Source of the DNA: Pleurocapsa minor GSE-CHR-MK 17-07R
GTDB lineage: Bacteria > Chloroflexota > Anaerolineae > Aggregatilineales > Phototrophicaceae
DNA: 64,000 nucleotides
Direction of reading: 5' to 3'
NCBI GenBank assembly: GCA_019359125.1
Contig: JAHHHY010000006.1
Coordinates: 62,001 to 126,000 of the forward strand
Position 1 is the stretch's first letter. The number at the start of each line of letters is the position of its first letter. The notes beneath the pieces are model-generated. The model was given only the letters and a program-made list of their open reading frames with translations, was not told the DNA's origin and ran no database searches. Shown here in pieces: positions 36,216-44,828 of the stretch. The translations under genes were made by a program, and so were the position numbers.

Positions 36216-37468
36216 GACAAAAACTCCCCGGGGTCGGTGATGCGGCCGGTGATCGCGCTGGCCGCCACCACATACGGGTTGGCCAGGTAGATACTCGCGT
36301 CAGACGTGCCCATGCGGCCCTTGAAATTGCGGTTCGCGCTGCTGATGGTGGCCTCGCCCGGCGCGGGCACGCCCATGTGGTTGCCCATGCACGGGCCGCA
36401 TCCCGGCGTGCCGATGGTCGCGCCCGCTTCCAGCAAAATACTCAGTGTGCCGTCTGCGGCGGCGCGTTTGAGCGCCTCGGCACTGGACGGGATGACCAGC
36501 GTGCGGATGCTGACACGGCGGCCTTTCAGCACGCGTGCCGCCGCGACCAGGTCCTCGTATTTGCCGTTGGTGCAGGTGCCCAGAAAGGCCTGCTGCACGA
36601 CCTCGCCATACAGGTCACCCGCCGGGGCGACATTATCCGGCTGATGCGGGCGCGCCACCACAGGCCGCAGGCTCCCAATATCGATATGAATATCTTCGGC
36701 ATATTCAGCGTCGGCATCGGGATACAGCGGCGTGTAATTGCGCTGGCGTTTCGCTTCCAGATAGTCGAACACGCGCTGGTTGGGCGGCATATACGCGCTC
36801 ATCGCGCCAAACTCGGCCATCATGTTGGGCAGCACGCTGCGCTCGTCGATGCTCAGCGCGTCCAGCGCGTCGCCCGCGAATTCCACGCTGCGGTATTCGC
36901 CGCCGTCGATGCCGTGCGCGCCAATCAGGTGCAGGCTGACATCCTTGGTGGTCACGCCGGGGGAGAGCGCCCCGGTCAGCGTGACGCGCATCGACTCCGG
37001 CACGCGCAGCCATAATTCGCCCACCGCCCACAGCGCGGCCATCTCGGTGCGGCCGACGCCCATGCCGAACGCGCCCATCCAGCCGAAATGCGGCGTGTGG
37101 CTGTCTGACCCGAAGATGACCTCGCCGGGCAGCACCAGCGCTTCCTCGCTGATGACCTGGTGGCAGATGCCGCGCCCCACCTCGAAGAAATGGCGGATGC
37201 CCTGTTCAGCCACCCAGGCGCGAATCTCGGCATGGTTGAGCGCGTGGTCGGTCGTGGGCGCAGGCACGGCATGGTCGAGCGTGATGCACACGCGCTCAGG
37301 ATGCAGGATGCGTTGTGCGCCGGTCTGCAAAAACGTCTTGCGGATGGCGGCGGTGTTGTCGTGGCTGAAGATCACGTCTGGCCGCACATCCAGCAGGTCG
37401 CCCGCCCGCGCTGATGCCACGCCTGCCGCCCGCGCCAGCGCCTTTTCGGCAAAGGTGTATCCGGTCAT
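36212..37468 (-). CDS. lysT: Homoaconitase large subunit
   Basis: Fe-S dehydratase subunit of 418 residues. The 4Fe-4S cysteines are in [16 protein letters not shown] and [13 protein letters not shown]. The early motif [13 protein letters not shown] and the active-site segment [20 protein letters not shown] are typical of the LeuC/LysT group. With lysU it should isomerise homocitrate to homoisocitrate in the aminoadipate route to lysine. The position within the LysW cluster supports LysT over LeuC. There are 51 bases between it and the split ATP-grasp gene upstream, so it may be read from the same transcript. Confidence 0.87.
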   Translation of the reverse strand: MTGYTFAEKALARAAGVASARAGDLLDVRPDVIFSHDNTAAIRKTFLQTGAQRILHPERVCITLDHAVPAPTTDHALNHAEIRAWVAEQGIRHFFEVGRGICHQVISEEALVLPGEVIFGSDSHTPHFGWMGAFGMGVGRTEMAALWAVGELWLRVPESMRVTLTGALSPGVTTKDVSLHLIGAHGIDGGEYRSVEFAGDALDALSIDERSVLPNMMAEFGAMSAYMPPNQRVFDYLEAKRQRNYTPLYPDADAEYAEDIHIDIGSLRPVVARPHQPDNVAPAGDLYGEVVQQAFLGTCTNGKYEDLVAAARVLKGRRVSIRTLVIPSSAEALKRAAADGTLSILLEAGATIGTPGCGPCMGNHMGVPAPGEATISSANRNFKGRMGTSDASIYLANPYVVAASAITGRITDPGEFLS

Positions 37469-37519
37469 TGATTGCTCTTTCGCACCCCAGACTTCATGAA
37501 AGTAAGACGGGCTGTATGC

Positions 37520-38302
37520 TTATTCCGCACGAATCCATTCGATCACATAGTCACGGTATGCCTGCCAGATTTCCGGGAAGCGTGACACGTTGGGAATATG
37601 ATTCACTTCCAGCAGGTAGCGCGTGCCATCGTCGCCAACCATATAATCGTTCGCGATGACTTCAAGCCCAAACGCTGCTTTGACCTGCTTTGTATCGGCC
37701 ACCAATTCAGGATCAGGGGGCATAAAGTCGGCAGTATCATGATGAATCGACTTCAGCCAGTCATCGCCTTCCAGTTTGATTTGCCAGACCTGGTCACCAA
37801 TAATGACCACACGCACGGCACTGCCGCTGATGAACGGTTCAACGACCGCCGCTTCCTGCCCTGTCTATAATCCGGTAAAGCGTTCCTTGTTTTCGCCGCA
37901 GTGCCAGTTTCCCCACTTCGCTACCGACTCATGTGCCGCTTCATACGGTGCTCTGCCAGAAGAAAAGTCGCGCGGAGCGCCGAAGCGCGTATGCTCCAGC
38001 GCGCGCAGCAACCCCGGCAGTTTCAGGCGGAGATCGAGCATCGCCCGCGGGTTTGGCAGGCAAGGACCGCCCCAGAAATTCAGTCCGGTGATGAAATCGA
38101 GATCATTATCATAAATGGCGTGATAGACCAGTTTTTTCACGGGTACATAACGTGGGCGGCTTTCTGTCTCGACCCACAACTTACCGGATTGCACCATGAT
38201 CGCTGGCAGGGTGACGCGCGCAAAAACGGGCACATCGAGCGCCCGGCTCAGTTCCGCGCCTTCTTCCTCATCCAGCCCGACGATACAGATATATTCTCTC
38301 AT
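37520..38302 (-). pseudogene. ATP-grasp (RimK-like) gene interrupted by an in-frame TAG
   Basis: Two open frames in the same phase, 37865-38302 (145 codons) and 37520-37864, are separated by one TAG at 37865-37867. Read through, they give one protein of about 259 residues. The N-terminal part has RYVPVKKLVYHAIYDNDLDF. The C-terminal part has the ATP-grasp pattern VVEPFISGSAVRVVIIGDQV, DDWLKSIHH and the metal-binding YLLEVNHIPNV. There is no frameshift. TAG is used as a normal stop by other genes here, for example at 14517-14519. So this is either a recent nonsense mutation, a sequence error or a readthrough site. The substrate is unknown. Confidence 0.8.
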
Positions 38303-38399
38303 GATAGACCGTTATGAACTTTTATGAACCTTATGCCAATTTTACCATGCCGAAGTTTGGCATGAACAGCGTGCGTTTTGCCTATGACCCCGCTCAGGG

Positions 38400-39540
38400 T
38401 CATTGACCAGAAACAGCATGTTCCTCGGCGGCCTGATGCAGCAGCGCATCGACCTGCGCCAGCGTCAGCGTGGCCTGGTCTGCCTGCGCCTTGACGATCT
38501 GCGTCACGTGCTTGACGATGCTGTCGGGCAGCGTCAGCCCCAGCTTCATGGCGCGGTCGCGAATCGTGTTCCAGCCGGTCAGGCGGTGGCCGATGGCGAT
38601 TTCACGGCTCAGGCCAAAGTCCGCCGGATTCAGCACCTCATACGTGTTCGGGTCGGCCAGCACTGCTTTGGCATGGATGCCCGCCTTGTGGATGAACGCG
38701 CTCGCGCCGGTGATGTAGTTGTTGAAGGGGATGCCGATATGGCAGAACTCGGCGATCATTGCGTCCAGGATGGGCAGCATCGGCAGGTTGTATTTCGCCA
38801 CATAGGCGCGGTCGAGCGTGTACAGCCGCGCCACCAGCCCGCCCAGCGGGGTGATGCCGTTGCGTTCGCCGATGCCCAGGATGGTGGTGTCGATGTGGGT
38901 GGCCCCGGCCTCCAGCGCCGCGCACGCATTGGCAATCGCGCAGCCGCTGTCATTGTGCCCGTGAAACTCGATGTCCAGACCGGTCAGGCGGACGAGCTGA
39001 TGCACCAGCGCGTACACCTGGTTGGGCGTGGCAAAGCCGACCGTATCGGCCACGCCCAGCCGGTTGACATAGCCGGTGTCGGCCACCGCCAGATACACGC
39101 GCAGCAGGTCGCTTTCGCGCGACCGAAAGCTGTCTTCGGTGCTGAAGCGCAGGATGATGTCGGGCGATTGTTCGCGCACGAACGTGATCACGTCCAGCGC
39201 GGTGTCGATCACCTGGGCGATATTCTTGCCGTGGCTGTGCTGCATCAGCTGGGGCGATGTGCCGATGACGATGTCGATGCCGTGCACGCCGGTATCCAGC
39301 GCACGCAGCACGTCCTCGCGGGCACAGCGCACATGCGTCAGGATGCGCGGGCGCAGCCCCATGCCCACGACCGAGCGGATATCGGCCTCGCTCTGCGGGC
39401 TGGCCAGCGGCGATGTCATCTCGATCATCTCCGCGCCAAATTCGTCCAGCAGCGCGGCGATTTCCATCTTCTGTTCGGTATTGAAGGTCGCAGTGCTGAA
39501 CTGCTCGCCTTCCCTCAGCGTGCTCTCGATGACCGAAAAA

Positions 39541-39554
<14 letters not shown>
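38400..39554 (-). CDS. lysS: Homocitrate synthase
   Basis: DRE-TIM metallolyase of 384 residues, catalysing the first step of the aminoadipate pathway: 2-oxoglutarate plus acetyl-CoA to homocitrate. Conserved segments are [15 protein letters not shown], the metal-binding [33 protein letters not shown] and the C-terminal [19 protein letters not shown]. The RxGEQF motif and His pattern fit homocitrate synthase rather than isopropylmalate synthase, and its LysW-cluster context agrees. It overlaps lysJ by 14 bases at its 5' end. No leucine-type regulatory domain (LeuA_dimer) is present, since the protein ends after the helical subdomain. Confidence 0.92.
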
Positions 39555-40725
<1,171 letters not shown>

Positions 40726-40757
40726 GGTGATGTCCTTGCTCTCTTGTCGTTTTTCGG

Positions 40758-41561
40758 TCAGGCGCTGATATGCGTGCCAGCGCCGGTCAGCGCGGCGTCC
40801 AGCGGCGCATCGATGCGCGCGTCGCTCAGGATGACGCGGGGCACGCCGCCTTCCAGCGCCCGCTCGGCGGCCATCACTTTTTTCTTCATGCGCCCGGCAG
40901 CGTAGCCCGCGTACTGGGGCATCTGCGCCGCGCTGAAGCCCGTAATCAGCGAATCCGCGTCGGCCACGTCGCGCAGCAGACCGGGCACATTGCTGAGGAT
41001 GACGAGTGCATCGGCGCGCAGCGTGACCGCGATCAGCGCGGCGGCCAGGTCGCCGTCCACATTCAGGCGTTCGCCCGCCGTCCCCAGCGCGATTGGCGAG
41101 ACGACCGGCGTCAGGCCGGCATCGAGCAGGGCGGTCAGCGCCGCGCCGTCCGCCGACTGGAGCGCGCCGGAAAAGTCGTCACGGATAATCACGCTGCGCC
41201 CGTCGACCAGCCCGCGGATGGCGGTTTTGCGTTCGCCGCGCAGCACGCTCACGCCAGACAGCCCGGCAGCGCGCCCGCCCGCATGCGCCAGCGCCGCGGT
41301 CACACGGGTATTCACGCCGCCCGCCGCCGCGCAGAACAGCTCCAGCATGGCCGCGTCGGTGTAGCGCGAAGTGTGTCCACCGGGCGAGCTGATCGTGCGC
41401 ACGGGCACATTGGCCTGCGCCGCCAGCGTATTGGCCGCGTCGGATGCGCCGTGCACGATGACCCAGCGCTCACCGGTTGCTGCCCGCCGCGCGATGTTCT
41501 GTACGGCCGCCGTCGGGTCGATGCCCGCGCCGCCGCCAATTTTCAGGACAAAAACTGCCAT
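40758..41561 (-). CDS. lysZ: [LysW]-aminoadipate kinase
   Basis: Amino-acid kinase fold protein of 267 residues, related to ArgB. Visible motifs: KIGGGAGI near the N-terminus for phosphate binding, VIVHGASDAAN, NVDGDLAAALIA and LILSNV-type LVILSNVPGLL, and AGRMKKKVMAAERAL. It phosphorylates the side-chain carboxyl of aminoadipate bound to LysW. It lies between lysJ (32 bases downstream) and lysY; a block of about 350 bases of tandem repeat separates it from lysY. Confidence 0.9.
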   Translation of the reverse strand: MAVFVLKIGGGAGIDPTAAVQNIARRAATGERWVIVHGASDAANTLAAQANVPVRTISSPGGHTSRYTDAAMLELFCAAAGGVNTRVTAALAHAGGRAAGLSGVSVLRGERKTAIRGLVDGRSVIIRDDFSGALQSADGAALTALLDAGLTPVVSPIALGTAGERLNVDGDLAAALIAVTLRADALVILSNVPGLLRDVADADSLITGFSAAQMPQYAGYAAGRMKKKVMAAERALEGGVPRVILSDARIDAPLDAALTGAGTHISA

Positions 41562-41634
41562 ACATCACCTTCGCATCTTTTGGGCAAGGCATGCCTTGCC
41601 GCTACAGGAATTCCGTGGTTGTTTGAGGCTTTGT

Positions 41635-41917
41635 AACCTCTCCCTGCGTCGCTGCGCTCCGCCGTCCCTCTCCACTGCGTAGCGAGGGACAGTAGGCGTA
41701 TGCTGGTGGTCGAAAATACGCCCTGAGTCATCCCCTCGTCCACGTTGTGGAGAGGGGAGTGAGGGGAGAGGTGGTTCAACCTCTCCCTGCGTCGCTGCGC
41801 TCCGCCGTCCCTCTCCACTGCGTAGCGAGGGACAAAAGGCGTACGCTGCTGGCCGAAAATACGCCCTGAGTCATCCCCTCTTCCACATCGTGGAGACGGG
41901 ACCGAGGGGAGAGGTTA
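41635..41917. repeat. 143-bp tandem duplication inside the lys cluster
   Basis: The 353-base gap between lysY and lysZ holds two near-identical 143-base units starting at 41635 and 41778. Each contains CCCTGCGTCGCTGCGCTCCG, a palindromic stretch CACTGCGTAGCGAGGGAC, and GAAAATACGCCCTGAGTCAT. A single related copy lies at 48704-48766. The far end of the second unit runs into the last codons of lysY. A small palindrome (GGCAAGGCATGCCTTGCC) lies at about 41582. No gene is seen. Confidence 0.85.
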
Positions 41918-42946
41918 CGGATACACCCCGCCGAAGCCGAGCGCGGTCGTCTCGTCGAAGCCGCACATCAGGTTCATGCACTGCACGGCGCTGCCAGCCG
42001 CGCCTTTGCCCAGGTTATCGATGGCGCACAGCAGTGCCGCACGGCCATTTTCCGGGTCCAGCTCCCAGCCGACATCGGCGTAATTGGTGCCGGCCAGCAG
42101 GCGCGGCTCCGGATGCCGATGGAAGCCGGTCTTGTCATGCACCACGCGCACGAACGGCTGGTCGGCGCCCCAGGCACTGCGATAGGCCGCCCACAGGTCT
42201 TTTTCCGCCACGCCGGGCAGGTCCACATATACGGCGGCCGCTGCGCCGCGCACCAGCTCCACGCTGGTTACGGCCATGCGGATGTTCACGCCGCCCAGCG
42301 ACTGGCGCACCTCGGCTTCATGGCGGTGGCCGGTCATGGCAAACGGACGCACCACGCCAGCCCGCGCCGGGTGATGGCTGCTGTCTGACGGCGAACGGCC
42401 GGCCTCGCTGCTGCCCACTTTGACATCGGCCACCAGCGGCGCGGACGCGGGAATCAGTTGTGCGCGATGCGCCGCATATAACGCCAGCGTGACAGCGGTC
42501 GCGTTGCAGCCCACGCCGCTGGCATACTGCGCCCCGCGCAGCGCGTCGCGGTTCAGCTCTGGCAGGCCGTAGACGAAGCGTTCGAGCCAGTCGGGCGCGG
42601 CATGCGGCTCGCCGTACGTCTGCTGATACACGGCCGGGTCGCGCAGGCGAAAATCCGCGCTCAGGTCGATGATGCGTTCGGCCAGCCCGGCATAACGCGC
42701 AATCTGTTTCTGCGCCTCGCCGTGGGGCAGCGCCAGGAACAGCACATCGACCGGCTCCAGCGCGGCCTGTCCGATGAACTTAAGCGTGGTGCGCCCGCGC
42801 AGATGCGGATGCACCTGATAGGCGAATTTCCCGGCGAAGCTCTCGCTGGTGATGGCCGCTATCTCCACGCCCGGATGATCGAGCAGGAAACGCAGCAGGT
42901 CGCCGCCCGTGTAGCCGGATGCCCCGACGATGCCGACGCGGATCAT
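41915..42946 (-). CDS. lysY: [LysW]-aminoadipyl phosphate reductase
   Basis: ArgC-type semialdehyde dehydrogenase of 343 residues. The NADP-binding N-terminus is MIRVGIVGASGYTGGDLLR, and the nucleophile is Cys147 in YASGVGCNATAVTLALYA. Later segments IDLSADFRLRD and NLGKGAAGSAVQCMN are hallmarks of the ArgC/LysY family. It reduces LysW-aminoadipyl phosphate to the semialdehyde. The frame is open upstream to 43147, but that part overlaps lysX; the ATG at 42946 overlaps the lysX stop by four bases and is clearly the true start. Confidence 0.92.
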   Translation of the reverse strand: MIRVGIVGASGYTGGDLLRFLLDHPGVEIAAITSESFAGKFAYQVHPHLRGRTTLKFIGQAALEPVDVLFLALPHGEAQKQIARYAGLAERIIDLSADFRLRDPAVYQQTYGEPHAAPDWLERFVYGLPELNRDALRGAQYASGVGCNATAVTLALYAAHRAQLIPASAPLVADVKVGSSEAGRSPSDSSHHPARAGVVRPFAMTGHRHEAEVRQSLGGVNIRMAVTSVELVRGAAAAVYVDLPGVAEKDLWAAYRSAWGADQPFVRVVHDKTGFHRHPEPRLLAGTNYADVGWELDPENGRAALLCAIDNLGKGAAGSAVQCMNLMCGFDETTALGFGGVYP

Positions 42947-43833
42947 TGAGCCGACTCCACGCGTGCCTGGGCCGTCTGGATGGCGTAGTTCACCACGCGC
43001 TCGGCGATATTCACGCCGGTCGGCGCGCTCGAATTGCGGAATTCCATCGTGTGATTGATCTCGTTGATGCTCAGCCCGCGTGACGGGTCCTCGAACACGT
43101 CCAGCGCCAGCACGCCGCCGCCCACGGCACGCGCCGCCCGCAGGCACAGGTCGTTCAGTTCAGGCGTGACCGGGCAGTTGGAGGCGGTGCCGCCGCGCGC
43201 GGTATTAGTGATCCAGTGCGGCGACGTGCGGTAGATGGCGCAGATGGTCTCGTCGCCCACCACAAAGGCGCGGATGTCGCGTCCGGGCTTGTCGATGTAT
43301 TCCTGCGCGTAGAACGTGTGGTGCGTGTAGCTGCCCAGCGTCTGTCGGTGCTCGATGATCGATTCGGCCGCATTACGGTCATCCACCCGCGCCAGCAGTC
43401 GGCCCCACGAGCCAGTGACCGGCTTCAGCACGGCCGGATAGGTCAGGTCTTCCAGTGCAGCCAGCGTCGAGGCTTCGTCGAAGGCGACGCGGGCGTTTGG
43501 CTGGGCGATGCCCGCCCGCGCCAGCGCCAGCGTGGTCAGCAGCTTGTCGGCGCACACAGCGGCGGTGGCATAGCTGTTGATCGTCTCGATGCCCCACGCG
43601 TTCAGGATGGCCTGCAAGTACATCCCGCGTGAGGTGCTGACGCAGCGTTCCAGCACCACGGCATAGTCAGCCCACGGTCGGCCCGACGGCGCGATCTGTT
43701 CGCCGCCCGCCGTCAGGTCGATATTGGCGTCGCGGTCGAGGATGATGTCCGGCTCGATGCCGCGTGCACGAAAGGCCTCGACCAGCAGCTTTTCTTCCGG
43801 ACGGATATGCGTGACGAGGATGGCGATCTGCAC
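42943..43833 (-). CDS. lysX: [LysW]-aminoadipate ligase
   Basis: ATP-grasp ligase of 296 residues that attaches aminoadipate to the C-terminal glutamate of LysW. ATP-grasp elements: VLKPVTGSWGRLLARV, YAQEYIDKPGRDIRAFVVGD, and the C-terminal metal-binding INEINHTMEFRNS, a LysX/ArgX hallmark. The TARGGTASNCP loop is also typical. It begins two bases after lysW, so the carrier and its ligase are cotranslated. The LysX/ArgX split (aminoadipate versus glutamate) is not certain from sequence, but homocitrate synthase in the cluster favours LysX. Confidence 0.92.
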   Translation of the reverse strand: MQIAILVTHIRPEEKLLVEAFRARGIEPDIILDRDANIDLTAGGEQIAPSGRPWADYAVVLERCVSTSRGMYLQAILNAWGIETINSYATAAVCADKLLTTLALARAGIAQPNARVAFDEASTLAALEDLTYPAVLKPVTGSWGRLLARVDDRNAAESIIEHRQTLGSYTHHTFYAQEYIDKPGRDIRAFVVGDETICAIYRTSPHWITNTARGGTASNCPVTPELNDLCLRAARAVGGGVLALDVFEDPSRGLSINEINHTMEFRNSSAPTGVNIAERVVNYAIQTAQARVESAQ

Positions 43834-43835
43834 GA

Positions 43836-44012
43836 TTATTCGCCCCAGTCTTCCTGGAGTTCCGGCGCGTAGTCCAGCTCGACCGGGTTCAGGCTGAGCA
43901 CTTCCAGCTCGGTGCCGCAGTCCGGGCAGGCGACCAGCTCGTTGAGCAGGGTGTTGGCGGCGAGGGCCATTTCAGCGGCGCATTCGGGGCAGGTGGCGGT
44001 GTTGTGGGTCAT
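43836..44012 (-). CDS. lysW: Amino-group carrier protein LysW
   Basis: A 58-residue acidic carrier protein. It has a zinc ribbon with Cys8, Cys11, Cys29 and Cys32 (CPEC and CPDC) and ends in the family hallmark EDWGE. The terminal glutamate is the site where aminoadipate is attached for lysine synthesis. The frame is open upstream to 44039, but the homologous protein starts at the ATG at 44012, preceded by GAGAGA. First structural gene of the cluster. It lies downstream of two leader-peptide/terminator units. Confidence 0.95.
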   Translation of the reverse strand: MTHNTATCPECAAEMALAANTLLNELVACPDCGTELEVLSLNPVELDYAPELQEDWGE

Positions 44013-44090
44013 GATGGTTCTCTCGTGCTTTCTGGCCACAGGGCCTGTTCTCGATGTGATTTACGGATACTGCTGAAAAACGACTGTCTT

Positions 44091-44134
44091 GAAAAGAAAA
44101 GCCGCCGTCCGGTGTGTGACCTGGACGGCGGCTT
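44091..44134 (-). terminator. Intrinsic terminator 2 before lysW (candidate attenuator)
   Basis: On the minus strand a 12-bp GC-rich stem (AAGCCGCCGTCC at 44134-44123 with GGACGGCGGCTT at 44110-44099) is followed by TTTTCTTTTC. It points toward lysW and lies 79 bases before its start, directly after leader peptide 2. A terminator in this place must be conditional if lysW is transcribed from upstream. Confidence 0.85.
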
Positions 44135-44163
44135 GTTTACGACGCGGGAACGCGCAAACGCAG

Positions 44164-44223
44164 CTATCCAGATCTTTCGACCGGCTTCTTGCTCTGCTTG
44201 CTCTGCTTCAGGCTGACGTTCAT
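44164..44223 (-). CDS. Leader peptide 2, Lys-rich (candidate attenuator peptide)
   Basis: A 19-codon frame, MNVSLKQSKQSKKPVERSG, with four Lys codons in eight positions (AAG at each) in the repeated 9-base unit AAGCAGAGC. GAGAGAG lies five to eleven bases before the ATG. An upstream in-frame ATG at 44256-44254 would add MQFLRQVERDT. It ends 29 bases before terminator 2. The position before the lysine biosynthesis genes and the Lys content suggest a sensor of charged lysyl-tRNA. Too short for any homology statement. Confidence 0.5.
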   Translation of the reverse strand: MNVSLKQSKQSKKPVERSG

Positions 44224-44269
44224 CGTGTCTCTCTCAACTTGTCTTAAAAACTGCATCGCGTCCCGGAAC

Positions 44270-44297
44270 AAAAAAAACCTGCCGCTCGGGCAGGTTT
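44270..44297 (-). terminator. Intrinsic terminator 1 before lysW (candidate attenuator)
   Basis: A perfect 9-bp stem (AAACCTGCC at 44297-44289 with GGCAGGTTT at 44283-44275), a five-base loop CGAGC and eight consecutive Ts. It lies 49 bases after the stop of leader peptide 1. CTCGGG at 44344-44339 can pair with CCCGAG at 44290-44285, which would open the terminator stem. Confidence 0.88.
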
Positions 44298-44346
44298 CTG
44301 ATTTCAGGTCGCGTGTGCGTCGCTGGAAACGAAAAAGTCCCGAGGG

Positions 44347-44397
44347 TTAGCTCCGGCTGCGCTTCTTCGACTTCAGGGCAATACGCACAAACTGCAT
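44347..44397 (-). CDS. Leader peptide 1, Lys/Arg-rich (candidate attenuator peptide)
   Basis: A 16-codon frame, MQFVRIALKSKKRSRS, preceded by AAGGTG at a good distance. The Lys codons AAG TCG AAG AAG lie in a stretch (CGAAGAAG, 44369-44362) that can pair with CTTTTTCG at 44337-44330. That pairing would cross, and so exclude, the CTCGGG:CCCGAG pairing that opens terminator 1. A ribosome stalled at these Lys codons would therefore favour readthrough. It shares its first codons (ATG CAG TTT) with the longer form of leader 2, as if the unit had been duplicated. Confidence 0.55.
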   Translation of the reverse strand: MQFVRIALKSKKRSRS

Positions 44398-44431
44398 GGC
44401 TGGCAACACCTTATTTACACATAACGACAGA

Positions 44432-44461
44432 AGAATAGCGCACCACGGGGAATGTGCGCAA
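44432..44461 (-). promoter_or_regulatory. Candidate promoter of the lysine cluster
   Basis: On the minus strand TTGCGC (44461-44456) and TATTCT (44437-44432) are 18 bases apart. Transcription would start near 44425, giving a leader RNA that includes both leader peptides and both terminators before lysW. Confidence 0.4.
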
Positions 44462-44539
44462 GGGGTGATATATGGGACATTGTGCATGAACATTCCTGTG
44501 CAGCCTGCCCAGCACGGGATAAAGATGCATGAGGTTGGG

Positions 44540-44815
44540 TCTCGTAGGGGCTTGGCATGCCTTGCCCCATGGGCACCAAGTTAAGATGATTTTTCTCCTA
44601 ACTGCCGGGCGGACACGCAGGTCCGCCCGGCTACATTCCTCGCGGACAAACAGTTGCAACCGCGAGTTTGTTTTCCTTCAAATCCGAGCGACTCCGAGTA
44701 GGGGCGGACCTATGTGTCCGCCCTGGAGGACCAAAATCCGACTGAATCCTCGGCGAGAATTTCTAAATTGGTTCCTATGGGGCAAGTCATGCCTTGCCCC
44801 TACGGCGAAGATTCT
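44540..44815. repeat. Cluster of REP-like palindromes
   Basis: Upstream of the lysine leader region and downstream of patB lie four palindromes: GGGGCTTGGCATGCCTTGCCCC (about 44547), GCCGGGCGGAC/GTCCGCCCGGC (44604-44635), GGGGCGGAC/GTCCGCCC (about 44700-44726) and GGGGCAAGTCATGCCTTGCCCC (about 44778). They are of the same family as at 31561 and 19692. No gene is seen between 44462 and 44828. Confidence 0.75.
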
Positions 44816-44828
44816 CGGCTAACCCGCC

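Noticed and set aside
44013-44461. Lysine riboswitch (L-box)
   Set aside because: I could not find the conserved L-box core. The short frames with Lys codons and two simple terminators explain the region better.
44529-44822. 97-codon plus-strand frame
   Set aside because: Composed of REP palindromes; the protein sequence is an artefact of repeats.
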